Shown: positions 25,349 through 42,406 of the stretch, in pieces
Layout: each line of letters begins with the position of its first letter
Position numbering within the stretch: position 1 is the stretch's first letter
From: Paulownia fortunei
Taxonomy: Eukaryota; Streptophyta; Magnoliopsida; Lamiales; Paulowniaceae
Assembly (NCBI GenBank): GCA_019321725.1
Contig: JAGSPU010001569.1
Location: 186,001-250,000, forward strand
Length of the DNA stretch: 64,000 nucleotides
Direction: 5' to 3'
Position numbers and translations under genes: made by a program
Notes under the pieces: model-generated
What the model was told of the DNA's origin: nothing
Databases searched by the model: none
What the model saw: the letters and a program-made list of their open reading frames with translations, nothing else

Positions 25349-25380
<32 letters not shown>

Positions 25381-26090
25381 TTCTCGTCCTTCGGGGAATC
25401 TTTAATTTTATTTAATTAATTTCATGTTTTTCTTTACAATAGGCAGATCTAGTTAAATTTTTTGTTCATCCACCACAACCTTTGGCTGTCTGACCTTCTT
25501 ATTGTTTATCCACCACACTGTTAGATTGTAGCAAGGTAAGTAAACCAAACCAAGGAGCCTATTTGTTTATTCTGTATTTCTGTTCGATAATATTAAGTTT
25601 GCTTATGCACAACAATTCTTCAACCCTGGTCCCTGGAATTGTACAACTTTCTCGCTGATTATTTCCAACCCCTTTCCTGTCTTTGGAATTTGTTAGGAGC
25701 CGACATAGCGCTTTCCCTGAAAATTTCACATGAGATGGGCAGTTCCGTTCACATCCAATGTGGATGTGTGAGAAGTTTACATTTCACATATCCTTTATGG
25801 TAACTACTTTAGAGGTTTGATGGAGGAGCTATCCCTTTCAAAATTATTTTTGAGATTTCAGCTATTTAAAAAAAAAATATTTAAATTTGTGAATGCAAAA
25901 AATTCTTGATGTTTGTTTCTATTTTATAAACCGAACATATTGAAAGATTATTTTGCAAAATAAAAATAATTTCAAAAAATTATTTATAATTGTAAAAATA
26001 ATTAATTTTTTTATAATTAAATTAAATATCAAGAATACTTTTTATAATTCATTCTTAAAATATTGAATTTTGTTGAGTGAAAAGTCTCGA
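23130..26090. other. AT-rich spacer, no gene seen
   Basis: It contains the diverged TAGCTAC-type words at 24240-24440, a T16 run near 23961, the homopolymer block at 25346-25379, and a segment at 25195-25285 with CCGAATCAAC/ATTAAACCGATCGG words typical of decayed repeats. No coding region is supported. Confidence 0.55.
25346..25379 (+). repeat. C24 homopolymer followed by A10
   Basis: A run of 24 C is immediately followed by ten A. A C-run this long is rare in plant DNA, so the recorded length is probably approximate. It may mark an assembly-difficult point. Confidence 0.85.
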
Positions 26091-26190
26091 AGAGGACCAT
26101 ATCACTCGATAATCTAAGTGAAAAAAAAAAAAAAGGATAAAAAGAAAAACTTCCAATACCTAATTTCCAACTTTTACCAAGCCTATTCCC

Positions 26191-26420
26191 ACCAACCACC
26201 ACAACTTTTCAGACGAGAAAATTTAGAACATTGAGTCCACCTTCCAAGCAGCATCCACATCAGCAAATCACTGCCGTCTACTAAACCCAAACGAAGGGTC
26301 CAGATCAATCCTCAACCAACTCCCTTCATATGGACCTGTCTGTCTCCAACCCCGACTCCTCCCCACCTACCAAAATCTATACGTAACATAATATAGTCCT
26401 CCACCCATTCTCTATTTAAA
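26191..26420 (+). promoter_or_regulatory. PAL promoter: AC-II, AC-I (box L) elements and TATA box
   Basis: ACCAACC (26191-26197) matches the AC-II element and ACCTACC (26365-26371) matches AC-I, the core of PAL box L. These are the R2R3-MYB sites found in phenylpropanoid and lignin gene promoters. CAACCAACTCCC near 26313 is a further related motif. TATTTAAA at 26413-26420 is the probable TATA box, placing transcription start near 26445-26455. The CA-repeat at 26465-26486 then lies in the 5' UTR. Confidence 0.75.
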
Positions 26421-26464
26421 GCCACATACCTTACTAACCACATTTCAAGATCTCCCCCCACAAA

Positions 26465-26486
26465 AACACACACACACACACACACA
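26465..26486 (+). repeat. (CA)n microsatellite in the PAL 5' UTR
   Basis: About ten to eleven CA units lie between the TATA box and the PAL start codon, so the repeat is probably transcribed in the leader. Confidence 0.75.
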
Positions 26487-26606
26487 GAGACGCGCATAAA
26501 GAGAAAGCTTGTTTGTTTCTTGTGTGTGTTTGTGTGTAACAAGTTCTTGATTTTCTATAAGAATTTCCACAAGCTTGTGGATCAATTGTTTAAGTGATCC
26601 TTTATC

Positions 26607-29600
26607 ATGGCAGCTGCGGTGGAAAATGGTCATCACTCAAATGGGTTCTGTGTGCAGCAGAAAGATCCGTTGAACTGGGGGTGGCAGCGGAGTCGCTCAA
26701 GGGAAGCCACCTTGATGAGGTGAAGCGGATGGTGGAGGAATTCAGGAAGCCGGTGGTGAAGCTCGGTGGAGAGACTCTGACTATATCCCAGGTGGCGGCG
26801 ATCGCAGCCAGGGATAATGCGGTGGCGGTGGAGCTGGCGGAGGCAGCGAGGGCTGCCGTCAAGGCCAGCAGTGACTGGGTTATGGAGAGTATGAATAAAG
26901 GGACTGATAGCTATGGAGTCACCACTGGTTTTGGTGCCACGTCACACCGGAGGACTAAGCAAGGTGGTGCTCTTCAGAAGGAGCTCATTAGGTAAACCGA
27001 ACTCTTCTCTAACTTCCATATCTGAATTCTTTAAAAAATGACTGCTGGTAATTTTTTTTTCTTTTTTTCTAAGTTTTCATAGAAAAACTACATTGGAGAT
27101 AAGAAATTTTCTCACCAAGAGAATTTTTTTTATGCATTTTAGATTCTTTATCCTAATTTTCTGTTTGATTTTAATTTTGTATTTTAATTTGTGTTTCGTG
27201 TGTATTAATATTAATTGTATATTTTAAAAAATATTTTATGCACGTGTGACCCATACTTGAATATATCGTATGACAAAATAAATAGAAGATGCGAACTATG
27301 TTTTATGTTTTATTTGTTTCTTTTACTAGAAACTGCATCCTAATTTGTCCGAGAAAGATTTTGGTATTAATTATGAAACAGAGTAAATTTTTCTAATACT
27401 TTTACAGAGAAAGATTTTGGTATTAATTATGAAACGCCACGTTGCATAAAACTGAAACGCCAAAATAATTTCGAAGAGGGAGAACTTCCTTAAATTATTC
27501 TTTCTGTAGGAAAAATGTAAATGATTGTGCATAATATTATCCTCATCTTTAGAGTATTTATTATGTGGCTCTTAATTGAAGTTTGCCTATATTAGCTGTT
27601 ATCTCATCTAAGCACACTGGTTCCAGACGTGGGTGCAGTAAATGTGCCGAATGCCGTTTTCTTTTAAGAAATATTTAAAAATATTTATCTCAGAGTCTAG
27701 CTGGCCAGGAGTTGACCCAACCCGTTGGCTGAATTTTCATAACTTGGAGGCCAGTTTTATTTCAATAGCAACTGTCATAAATAATTGATATCAATTTCCA
27801 AAGCTGTATGGATCCAAGATCTTATTTTATGTGCTTTGTCAGTGGATGAGACTAATATTTTTTATTATAATGCAACGACTAGAAGATTTTAACCTCAAAA
27901 TCTGATCTAACATTATGTTATATCTAATGAAGACCTTCAAGAATTATTTTTAAAGAACTGTAATTGTGACAAATTACATCAACTGCATAGTTTGAAGTGT
28001 CAGAATCTGAAATTTGTTGAAAGTCGGAATTAATGATGTTAAGATTGATGAGGGATTTCCAATTTCTTAATACCTTCTGCTTCTAAGTGGTCTGATAATG
28101 GAAATTGGACTGTAACAGGTTCTTGAACGCTGGAATTTTTGGAAATGGGACAGAATCTTGCCACACGTTGCCACACTCAGCAACAAGAGCAGCAATGCTC
28201 GTTAGGATCAACACCCTCCTTCAAGGATACTCAGGCATCAGATTCGAGATCTTGGAAGCCATCACAAAATTCCTTAACCACAACATCACACCATGTTTGC
28301 CTCTTCGTGGCACCATTACTGCATCTGGCGACCTTGTGCCCTTATCCTACATTGCTGGTCTCTTGACCGGGCGCCCCAACTCCAAGGCTGTGGGTCCCAA
28401 CGGGGAGTCCCTCAACGCCGAGGAAGCCTTTAAGTTTGCCGGCGTCGACGGAGGGTTTTTCGAGTTGCAGCCTAAGGAAGGCCTTGCACTTGTCAATGGC
28501 ACAGCTGTTGGTTCTGGATTGGCCTCAATCGCTCTTTATGAGGCTAACATTCTTTGTGTGTTATCTGAAGTTATGTCAGCTATTTTTGCTGAAGTTATGA
28601 ATGGAAAGCCTGAATTCACTGATCACTTGACACACAAGTTGAAGCACCATCCAGGCCAAATTGAGGCTGCTGCTATAATGGAACACATTCTTGATGGTAG
28701 TTCGTATGTTAAGGCTGCTCAGAAGTTACATGAGATGGATCCCTTGCAAAAACCAAAGCAAGATAGATATGCTCTTAGAACATCGCCCCAGTGGCTCGGA
28801 CCTCAAATTGAAGTCATCCGCACAGCTACTAAGATGATCGAAAGGGAAATTAACTCAGTGAATGATAACCCCTTGATTGATGTCTCAAGAAACAAGGCCT
28901 TACATGGTGGCAACTTCCAAGGGACACCAATTGGAGTGTCAATGGACAACGCGAGATTGGCCATCGCATCCATTGGAAAGTTGATGTTTGCTCAATTTTC
29001 TGAACTGGTCAATGACTTCTACAATAATGGGTTGCCATCTAACCTTTCTGGTGGGAGGAATCCGAGCTTGGACTACGGCTTCAAGGGGGCTGAAATCGCC
29101 ATGGCTTCGTACTGTTCAGAACTACAATTCTTGGCAAATCCCGTCACAAACCACGTGCAAAGTGCCGAGCAACACAACCAAGATGTAAACTCCTTGGGTC
29201 TGATCTCTTCAAGAAAAACAGTTGAGGCTTTGGATATCCTGAAGCTCATGTCCTCCACATACCTAGTTGCACTATGCCAGGCCATTGATTTGAGGCACTT
29301 GGAGGAGAACCTGAGACTTGCTGTCAAGAATACTGTCAGCCAAGTGGCCAAGAGAACTTTAACAATGGGTGCCAATGGGGAGCTTCATCCATCAAGATTC
29401 TGCGAGAAGGATTTGCTCCGTGTAGTGGACCGTGAATACGTCTATGCATACATTGATGATCCTTGCAGTGCAACATACCCATTGATGCAGAATTTGAGGC
29501 AAGTTCTTGTAGATCACGCATTGAAAAATGGCGACGGTGAGAAGATTGTGAGCACATCTATCTTCCAAAAGATCGAAGCTTTTGAGGATGAATTGAAGGC

Positions 29601-29868
29601 CCTTTTGCCTAAAGAAGTTGAGAGTGCAAGAATTGCTCTGGAGAGTGGAAATCCAGCAATCTCTAATCGGATTACAGAATGCAGATCCTACCCCTTGTAT
29701 AAATTCATTAGAGAGGAACTGGGAACGAACTTCTTGACAGGAGAAAAGGTTACGTCTCCAGGCGAGGAGTGTGACAAGGTGTTCACAGCATTGAGCAAGG
29801 GGTTAATAGTTGATCCATTGTTGAAATGCCTTGAGAGTTGGAATGGTGCACCTCTTCCCATCTGCTAG
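26607..29868 (+). CDS. PAL: phenylalanine ammonia-lyase
   Basis: PAL deaminates L-phenylalanine to trans-cinnamate, the first step of the phenylpropanoid pathway (lignin, flavonoids, defence compounds), as a cytosolic homotetramer. Exon 1 is 26607-26991 and exon 2 is 28119-29868. The single phase-2 intron splits the Arg codon in the ELIR-FLNAG region, the standard position for plant PAL. The product is about 711 residues, as usual for the family. [12 protein letters not shown] at about residues 99-110 holds the catalytic Tyr. [17 protein letters not shown] at about 193-209 contains the Ala-Ser-Gly triad that forms the MIO cofactor. The C-terminus ends NGAPLPIC. Exon 1 has a one-base deficit in the G-run at 26677-26681: the protein reads LNWG before it and [10 protein letters not shown] after it only if one G is added. 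With both sides highly conserved, I treat this as a likely consensus error. The other member is not in the window, so the paralogue number cannot be assigned. Confidence 0.96.
27351..27435 (+). repeat. perfect 29-bp direct repeat in the PAL intron
   Basis: GAGAAAGATTTTGGTATTAA plus nine further bases (27351-27379) is repeated exactly at 27407-27435, with a 27-base spacer. Perfect identity implies a recent local duplication. Confidence 0.85.
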
Positions 29869-30979
29869 TTCATTTGCAGTCTCAGGGAACTATTTTTTCC
29901 TTTCGTTTCGTGGTTAAGGCCTTTGTGTTTGTTATCTTTTCGTTACAACGTTGCTTCAAATGTGATTTCTCTCTAGCGTGAAATAATATGTAAAGATTGC
30001 TGGAATTCTCACGCTTTTAGCTGTATACATAATATCCTTTCAATAATTGTAAGTACTTGGCTGGCCCTTGCATCTCAATGACTGGAATGTGAAACACAAT
30101 TTTGGGACTTGAGATTTTTCATGTCAATATGTGCTGCTGAGAGTGGTTATATATTATTATCTTAATAAGTTGGTGAATTGATGATTCAAATATAAAAATG
30201 AATGGTTCATAAATAATTGTGCGTTCAATGCATCAAATTCCAAGGAAGATTTCTGTCTTTATTGAACTGGATTTTCAGGGTTTTCTTAAAATGAACTAAA
30301 TCTAATATTTGTCATGTGAATTAAAAATTGCATGACCATGAATAAAAGATCTGATATGTTGGAAAAGTGAAACAAATAATCAATGTTATATCTGAAATGA
30401 TTTCTTGGAACTAGTAGCGGTCGATGGCATTTCATAGTTTCTTCTCTCTCTCTCTGTGAATCCTTCATCAAAACTGTGTTTAAGCTGAGGCTGGACTAGG
30501 TGGACTTGGGCCAAATGCGAGCCTTTTTGTATTTAGCCTCACTTTCATGGAGTGGGCCAAGTTAAGTATAAGTTTAGTCTCACTTACTAATGCCGACTCG
30601 GCCCTATTATTGGATGGGTTGACGATTCTAGGCCCAAATCAGTAATAGAAGTTTTTTTGTTTGGCCCAAAACTTTATTTATTTGTTTTTGTACAAAACAA
30701 TGATTATGTTATTTTGGACAGTCACCACTAAAAAAGGACACTTGGCTTGCTACTAATGGCCATAATAAAGCCGCTGACTTTTACCTCTCAATTGCCAGAA
30801 GACGACTCTTTCAGAAATTTTAACATAAAATATAAATGATTCCTTCTCCAGAAGAATAAAAAGTTCGACATAAATGCGCCATTAACCGTCTATTTTAAGC
30901 AATTATTCAATCGAACGCATACATTTGAAGATTTAAGGAGTCGGTGTCAGCGGCCCATAACCAGAAGCAATAGCTGCGA
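29869..30979. other. PAL 3' UTR and PAL-IDH spacer
   Basis: The first ~250 bases fit a 3' UTR. Several TGGGCC/GGGCC words (about 30506-30665) lie upstream of the next gene and may be site II-type promoter motifs. No further gene is seen. Confidence 0.5.
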
Positions 30980-34994
<4,015 letters not shown>

Positions 34995-36810
34995 ACAGTG
35001 GTACATCAAATGTACATTTGATTTTTGCAACAGTTCAACATGAGGGAGGTGGTTTCTTGCTATGTTTCTTTCAACACAAATTTTACAACATCGCAATTAG
35101 TTTGTGCCGCAAATTCCATCACCTTGATGACTTGTAGAGAGGATCTTCCAGCAATATTGCTCAACGAAGAGAAATAAGACATGGGCCGTGTTCATCGAAT
35201 TATGGGGTTTTATAAAATGTTCTTAATTTGATGAAGAAAATGAAACGCAATGGTCTTTATACAAGGCACCCTGAAAAGCGGTTCATTTGCTTATCTCCCC
35301 TTGTGCAAGAAAATAAAATCTTCATTTTTTAGCCGACTCTTGTCATTTTAGACGCTTTGACGTCTTCTGCTGGCATTCTGTCAGCAACTTCTATAGTTCT
35401 TGCAGTGGTCATGAGAATTGCATTTAGCCTATTGGGTCAAGGTTTTAGGAGTAGGAAAAAAAAAAAAGAAAATCCAGAGAAACTGTGGATGCAATCAGTT
35501 AGCCCCCTGTTACTTGAATGGGTTTATGGTAGCATAATTAATTCCTCATTACGAATTAAATGGGGTTTAGTGATAATTAAAACTTTTTGTCCAAGAATAT
35601 GTCGCCAAAATCCCTAGCGTAGAGCACAGGATAAGGTTGAATTAAGAATCCTAACATCTTTAGTGGGTAGAATTTTATGTTTGGCAAATTAAATTTTATG
35701 TACGACTTACTAATCCCTATTAGTAACCCTAAGCCCAACTGCTGCCAACATTGTTAGTATTAACTATTAAGCGCCATATATTTATGGAAAACGCATAAAT
35801 AAATTTTCCTTCATGATCTCTAGTTATGTCACCAATTCCAGATGGTCCACCATTTTTCGTAGATGATCCGTCAATATTTATTTTAAACCAATTAATTAAG
35901 TAAAGTACGAATTTTTATTTTTCAAGTCCGGAACAAAAGATTTAAATAATGATTTAGCTTTCTACCAAATAAACTTATTATTAATTGTTTGGACTGTTAA
36001 GAAAAGTTGTTGCCAGAAAAAAAAGTTGGATATTAGTACTAGAAAAAATAATGGCCAGCATAATATAATTCAACAGTTAATGAATCCCATACATCGACTT
36101 ATGAAGTAATAATAAGTCGATTTGGTAGTTAACCATGTACTCTACAACCGATGCCCAAAGCTACGCAAACAAAATGTAGATACTATGTATTATTAGTTAA
36201 CTTATCCAAACAAACAAGAAAAATTGAACCAAATGTTGGCAAACAAGTGAAGTGATCCAAGAGTGGATTTTACTCGAAGGGGTTGTTTTCAGTTTGCCTG
36301 TTGTTTTCATACCTACCAATATTCAAAAATAACTTCAATCTAGTTTAGCGATCATCCTAAAATTCTATAAATATTTATATCATTTATATGAATTTATTAT
36401 TTCATTATTCATTATAGTAATATATTTATATTTAATTAATTGTCGATTGATATTGTAATGTAATAATTATCACTTTTCTGTAAGATTCAATCTACAATAA
36501 CAAGAACATGAAAGAGCAACTAACCCACATTAAAACACCAATTTTTTTCCCACAATAATTTTACAACAAAAGTAAAATAAATCCAAGAGAACTAAATAAT
36601 TAGTACAACTTTAGAAGGGTTTAAAGGATATTTCCCCTAAAACAAGTTACTGGAAAATGGCAACAACATGTTGTTCCTAAACAGTTAGAAATCACATACG
36701 CATCGAAATGAAATGATCCTCTGAATCAAAGCTAACAAAAAACAACTCCAAAAACCAGAGGATCAATGTCTTAAATCAGACAAAAATAATTTGAAGTTGT
36801 AGCGACTGCG
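34995..36810. other. IDH 3' UTR and spacer
   Basis: The 3' UTR probably extends to about 35330. The rest is AT-rich without a recognisable gene. The right end is the 3' flank of the minus-strand S40-like gene. Confidence 0.55.
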
Positions 36811-37298
36811 CTAATCTTCAAATCCAGTTTGCTTCCAAATCGCATTTCTAACCCTACTCAAGTCCCTACCCTTCAGCGTCCTCCCTATCCCTTCATGCAC
36901 CGAGAAAGACGCGACTCTAGTTCTAGCCAAATACTCGTGAGGGGGTATTCTGTCATTTCCGTCATCTTCTTCCGCCTCGTCTTCGTAATCATCCGTGTAG
37001 TCCCCGGCGCGTTCCCTGTACTCGCCTCTGAGGATTTTGGGACCAATCAGGAATATTCACGGGCAGAGATTTAGGGCCGACGGGCAGATGATCAACGTTG
37101 GCGCTCTTTCTCAGTGGTTTTCGTTGCGGCCGCGGGTTGGAAACTTGTTTTTTTGGTTTCGGGTTGGCTAATGATGTCGTTGGTGCCCCAAACCTCAGGT
37201 TCTTCGAACTCGAACTCGAACTCGAATTGATCACCGAGCTCCGCCGAGTTTAGTCTGTCGGCGCCGCTGAGGTAGCGGTGGGTCTTCCTTGCTGCCAT
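36811..37298 (-). CDS. S40-like senescence regulator (DUF584), two frame breaks
   Basis: S40 family proteins are small plant proteins tied to leaf senescence and stress; their molecular function is poorly known and some are nuclear. Reading leftward from ATG at 37298, the protein begins [16 protein letters not shown], with an acidic [13 protein letters not shown] segment. After a frame change near 37100-37120 it continues [22 protein letters not shown], containing the family core PVN[IV]PDWS. A second change near 37035-37045, where one C too many in the coding strand breaks W-S-K-I-L-R, leads to an acidic stretch and then [28 protein letters not shown] and [15 protein letters not shown], ending at the stop 36811-36813. 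These C-terminal blocks are diagnostic of S40/DUF584. The gene is intronless, about 160 residues, normal for the family. All motifs are well preserved, so I favour consensus indels over a true pseudogene, but cannot exclude the latter. Confidence 0.85.
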
Positions 37299-37351
37299 TG
37301 CAATTGTTGTTGGTGGGGAGGGAAGAAAATGTTAGATGTAGAACAGACTTG

Positions 37352-37364
37352 GTTGTGTTTATAG
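37352..37364 (-). promoter_or_regulatory. TATA box of the S40-like gene
   Basis: On the minus strand the sequence reads CCTATAAACAC, about 55-60 bp upstream of the start codon at 37298. This implies a short 5' UTR of roughly 30 bases. Confidence 0.55.
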
Positions 37365-39121
37365 GAAAAGGGTCCGCTTGCAATTGCTGGGATATATATA
37401 ATGTGAGTACTGATAAGCTCTAGCTTTAATTTTTGAAAATTTTAATGTTTTACCAACAAGAGAAGTCACGTTATACTTATGTAGGTGGTGAACTGTATTT
37501 GTTAAAATGTAAAAATAATGAGAGTGGATGTATTTACTAATATAATAATAATGTCATGTTCATCTGACTTTTCACTTTTGACGAAACATTATTAAAAAGT
37601 ATTTATTGTGAAAACATTGAATGCAAAATTAGAATTTCTTGTGGAAATATTTTATCACTTTAATAATAGAAAATTTTATTTTTTATTACTCTTCATTTAT
37701 TTTTACAAAAAAAAAATATAAACATACATAAAACCATCTAAAGCTAAAAAAAGAAAAAAAGGAAAAGTTTTCATTCGTCTGAACACGAAATACATTTTGA
37801 GTCGGCGACTCACAAATGATTCAAGTTTCACACTCCAAAATATCCAAAAAGCGTTGTATGAAACTCTTTAATGCAACAAAATGCAAAACATTTTGACAAC
37901 CAACCACAAGTATAAATTTTATACATGCATATAAATAATGTGATACGTATTACTATTTGTAATGCAATTTAATTACGGAGCAACTCCATGTTCGCTGCCA
38001 GCTAATACTACCACGGTGTCTTCTTTTTTTTTTTTTTTTTTTCTTTTTCTGTCTTATAAAAAAAAAAAAGGAAAAGAAAAAAAGGCAAATTGATTATAGG
38101 TAAGAAGGATGAGAGTACGCCAAAATGGTCCAATCATATGAAAATGGCACGTATGGAATTGACTGGTTCATACCACAACCAATAATAATTAAAAAAAAAA
38201 TGAAACATAAAAAATAAAAATTCTGTACTCCCTCCACCTTAAAATAACGAATTTAGTATTGATTCGAACCTAATTTTATTTTATTATTTTTAAAAATATT
38301 GATTGCGGATTAATAATATTATGTTATTATTTTAAGTAAAATATATATATATTTTTTTATTTTTAAAGTTAAAAAACAAAAACAAAAAACAAAATTTGGT
38401 CAATGTCCACTTGAAATAGATAGCATGGACATTATCCCAGAAAAAAACACGTGGACGAATGAGAGAAAGCCTCTTAACTACATACGTCACATGTACTCTG
38501 TAGTAATCTTGAATTCAGAAGGCTGAGGTGGTCCCCACTCAGACCATCGCCGTCCAATCAAGACCGAATGTTGTTATCGCACACTTATCGCGTTCAATAA
38601 TTTGCCCTTTTCAACCAGTATTCTATTCTATCACAGTTTTTGTACTAGGTGCATTTTTAATATTAAATTTAAATTTTGTTTTTAATTTATTTATTTTAAA
38701 AATATATTTTTTGAATATTTCTTATTACTCCATTTACAATAATTATTTTATTTCATTAAATATCTATTTATAATTTTGTAAGCATATTAACATAATTATA
38801 TATTCAATTTGTGTTTTATGTTTAATTAATTAAAATAATGTATTTTATTTATATAATATAATTGATAGTAAATAAAAATATACATAAAAAAATCAAATAA
38901 TTAATAATAAGAAATAATTATGTTGAAAAATATAAACGAAACAATTTTATTTATGTATTTTATAATTTTGTTTATCTATTTATAATTTTATATGTATATA
39001 AAATACAAAAATAAATTATTTCGTTAAAAATATACAATTATGATAAAATATAAATTTTTAAACATAATAAATAAATATAAAATATGTTAAACAAAAAAAA
39101 AAAAAATAAAAAAAAAGATAG

Positions 39122-39139
39122 TGCGCCAGAAATGGCGCA
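39122..39139. repeat. short GC-rich hairpin
   Basis: TGCGCCA (39122-39128), a four-base loop and TGGCGCA (39133-39139) form a perfect stem-loop in otherwise very AT-rich DNA. It is flanked on the right by GCAC/AGTGC words (39139-39180). It may be an end or internal piece of a decayed transposable element. Confidence 0.55.
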
Positions 39140-42100
39140 GCACTTTAGCACATTCTATTTTAATCGAAGGAATAGTGCATTCTTAAAATTGATTTTTCCT
39201 AAATTTTAGCACCCAACCCTGTATTTGTGTGTAGCGTAGGATTGAATTTGCTCTAAGTATTTTTGTCCTCACGCTGAAAGTTCTCGAACTAAACAATTTT
39301 GTTCTCCTCGCTATTCTTTTTGCCCTCATGGACCCATACGCCTGAAAATGGGACATACCCACTAAGAAATAATTAATTGAGTTTAGTTACACTAAAATAA
39401 TTGTATGAAAAAAAAATATACTACACTTTTTAATCTAAAACTATGTATTATAATGGATTAAACACGAGAATTTAAATAATAGTTAAAAATAATAATTTTA
39501 AATATTTTTTTAATATTAACTTAAGAGTAATTGTTGAGAGTTAATAACGTCACATTAATAATTTAAGTAAGATGATGTATTTGAAAAAATATTATTTTAA
39601 TGAACATAATTTTATTTTGAGATGTCTAAAAATGAAATAAGAACAATAAATCTGAAGCAAAGCCAGAGCGAGTATTATTCTTGAAATTGCATTTTAAGGA
39701 GAATAATTAATTTCGAAGAAGTGTTTATACACCACCTTAGTTGTATATAGTTTGATTTGGTTCTGAGTTTAACATATACTCCTATTCAAATTGCTTGTAG
39801 TTTAACTCGATGTGAATTTAACTAGAGTTGAAATAATTTTATTATTATTTTTTAAAGTAATGGTTAAAAATTAGTGATATTTTTTTATTATTTTAGTTGA
39901 GATATTAATTTAAAAACTATTATTTGAATTTGAATATTAATATAATAAATAAGAAATAAAATATAAAATTACGAATAAATGCCTTTTTTTTTTTTTTTAA
40001 GGAACATAAGCTCAAGACTCTAAAGTTGGATAATTTTGTGCATTGTTGCAGTCCTACCCTCAATCACGATTAAATATCAATATTAGTCATATCATATATT
40101 TTAAGTAACTGTCCTAAAAAATTACTCTTTATACGTAGATATCATGGAAGTCACGAAAGAGAAACGAAAACATTTAAATGGAAACATGGGCAATGGTAAT
40201 TTGTTAGTTATTGTCTAATAATTGTCAAGTTGTAGTTATTTATTATCAGACTAGGATCAAACCTGGTTCATATTTAGAATAATTATAAACCATTATATAA
40301 ATTAAGTCGTTCTAAAAAGTATTGAGTGAGTAATTCAAATAAATAGTCAGAACAATATACAAAACAGGCACAAAGTTCAACATTTTTTAAACTTTTGCAA
40401 CTATGATTGAAGCTTTTAGAATATGGAAACACTAGAATCACATGCACTAATATAATATAAGAAAAACACATGAACCAGAATTACTTTATCTTTCTACTTT
40501 TATGCACCTACTTCAACTTTTACCAGATAAGTTTGAATTGCGTATGTGCCCAATTATTGATGCCCCTTATAATTGGTCCTAGTCCTAATATCAAAACATA
40601 TTTTTGCTCCACTTTTAATTTAGTTTATACATGAGACCTACACATACATAAATTCATGCAATTATTGGATTTTGCTCGGAGCATAACGTTTCAGCTAGTA
40701 GTGGTATTATTGAAAAAAAAAAGAAGAAAAATTTACATTTTAAGTAATTTTTTATTATACTCATGTCAACAATTAAGACGTTGTTGTTGTTGTTGATATT
40801 ATTATTATTATTATTAACAAAACATGTTTCAAATTATATTTAAAATATTATACTCAATACACAAATGTCTAAATAACTGTCAAGTTTTATATTTTTTATG
40901 AAATGAGTTATTTATCCATCATTCGATAATTACCCTTTTAGACATAACGAGAAACATTCATATTAAGAATTATTTAGAAAAAAGTCAATGTTCTATATGT
41001 GAAAAAAAAAAGTATTGATAAAAATATTTTGATTGAAAAATTATCAATTTTTATATTAGATAAAAAAATTGATATTGAGGCCTGGATCATGGTCCATATC
41101 AATAGAAATAAAAATACTCTAATTCCTATTAATAATTCTCAAACATCTTCTAAAATTGATCTTTTTTATCTTATGTTTCTTTAAATAAATCCATCACACT
41201 TCGACGAAGGATTTTTTTATTGAATGAATGAATAAAAAAAAATGCTAAAGCATCCCTTATCAAATCTAAAAATATCCCAGGTGTAATATTACCATTGATT
41301 ATTTTGGGTTCTCCAAACCAATATGAGATTGGGAGATGTGTGAGGGTTATAATTCCATCTCTAAGTCTAATCATCGAACAATATTATGAAAATAATGGAT
41401 TTGTATTTAACAATCATCCAACTTAATTTAAGTTAATCCCGCTTGTTTTTTTTCTCTCACATTTAAATTATTCAAAAGCTGTAACTGTATCCCGATGAGA
41501 TTTCCTGCACGACATGACTTCCTTTATAGAGTAATGCGTGGGTGTGGTGGTATTATGGAGCCACTTTTGCATTAAAGAAACGTTGTCTTGCAGTTCCAAG
41601 AATCGTGTTAGGTGGAAATAGCATCAAAGACATGGACTATATCAGTCCCACATAAGTTTACCAATTATTACATCTCTTAAACTTTTGTTTGACATATGCA
41701 GCGTATGTTAAAGCTTAGGTAACTTTTTGACAAATGAACACTTGAACAAACTTGCTTATTTCACATGATAAATGCATTTTGTGATTCCCACTCCTAATTG
41801 GCTTTTACATTGTACATATTTTCAGACAAATTGTAGTTCACTCCCTTTATTTTGTTTTTGAATTTTATCTTCTGTTTCACATTACAAATAAAAAATAAAT
41901 ATATAAAAGATTTTTTAAAAATAATATTTAATTGTATATTACATATACTTGGCTTATGTCGGTATATTAAAATATATAATGAAATACAAATTAAAAAAGA
42001 TGATCCAAAATGAATATTTATTTGTGTTTTGAGTTTCAATTATTTATTTAGTGATACAGTATTCTGTATCATCTTATTTTTCATTAAGTATCAATTTCAT

Positions 42101-42406
42101 CGTTTAAAAATGAATTAAGTATCACTTGTTAATAGTGGGTTGCTAGTAAACTTTTTGTCAAAGGTTAATTTAGCTTTGTTTTGTAGGATGTGACGTGGTG
42201 TATCTACTAACCCTACTATGTTATAGATAAGAATAAGAATAGATATAAAGATGTAGGCCCTGATTGAATAATTAATAATGGATCATTATAACCTCTTATT
42301 CAATTCATCACTATTATTATTGACCTAACTCACGTAGCACAATCTCAATCTCATACAGAAACTCCTTTTTTGTCTCTCTCTCTCTTTTTCAAAATTTATG
42401 TTTCGA

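Noticed and set aside
29073..29375. 100-codon minus-strand ORF
   Set aside because: Antisense shadow of PAL exon 2.
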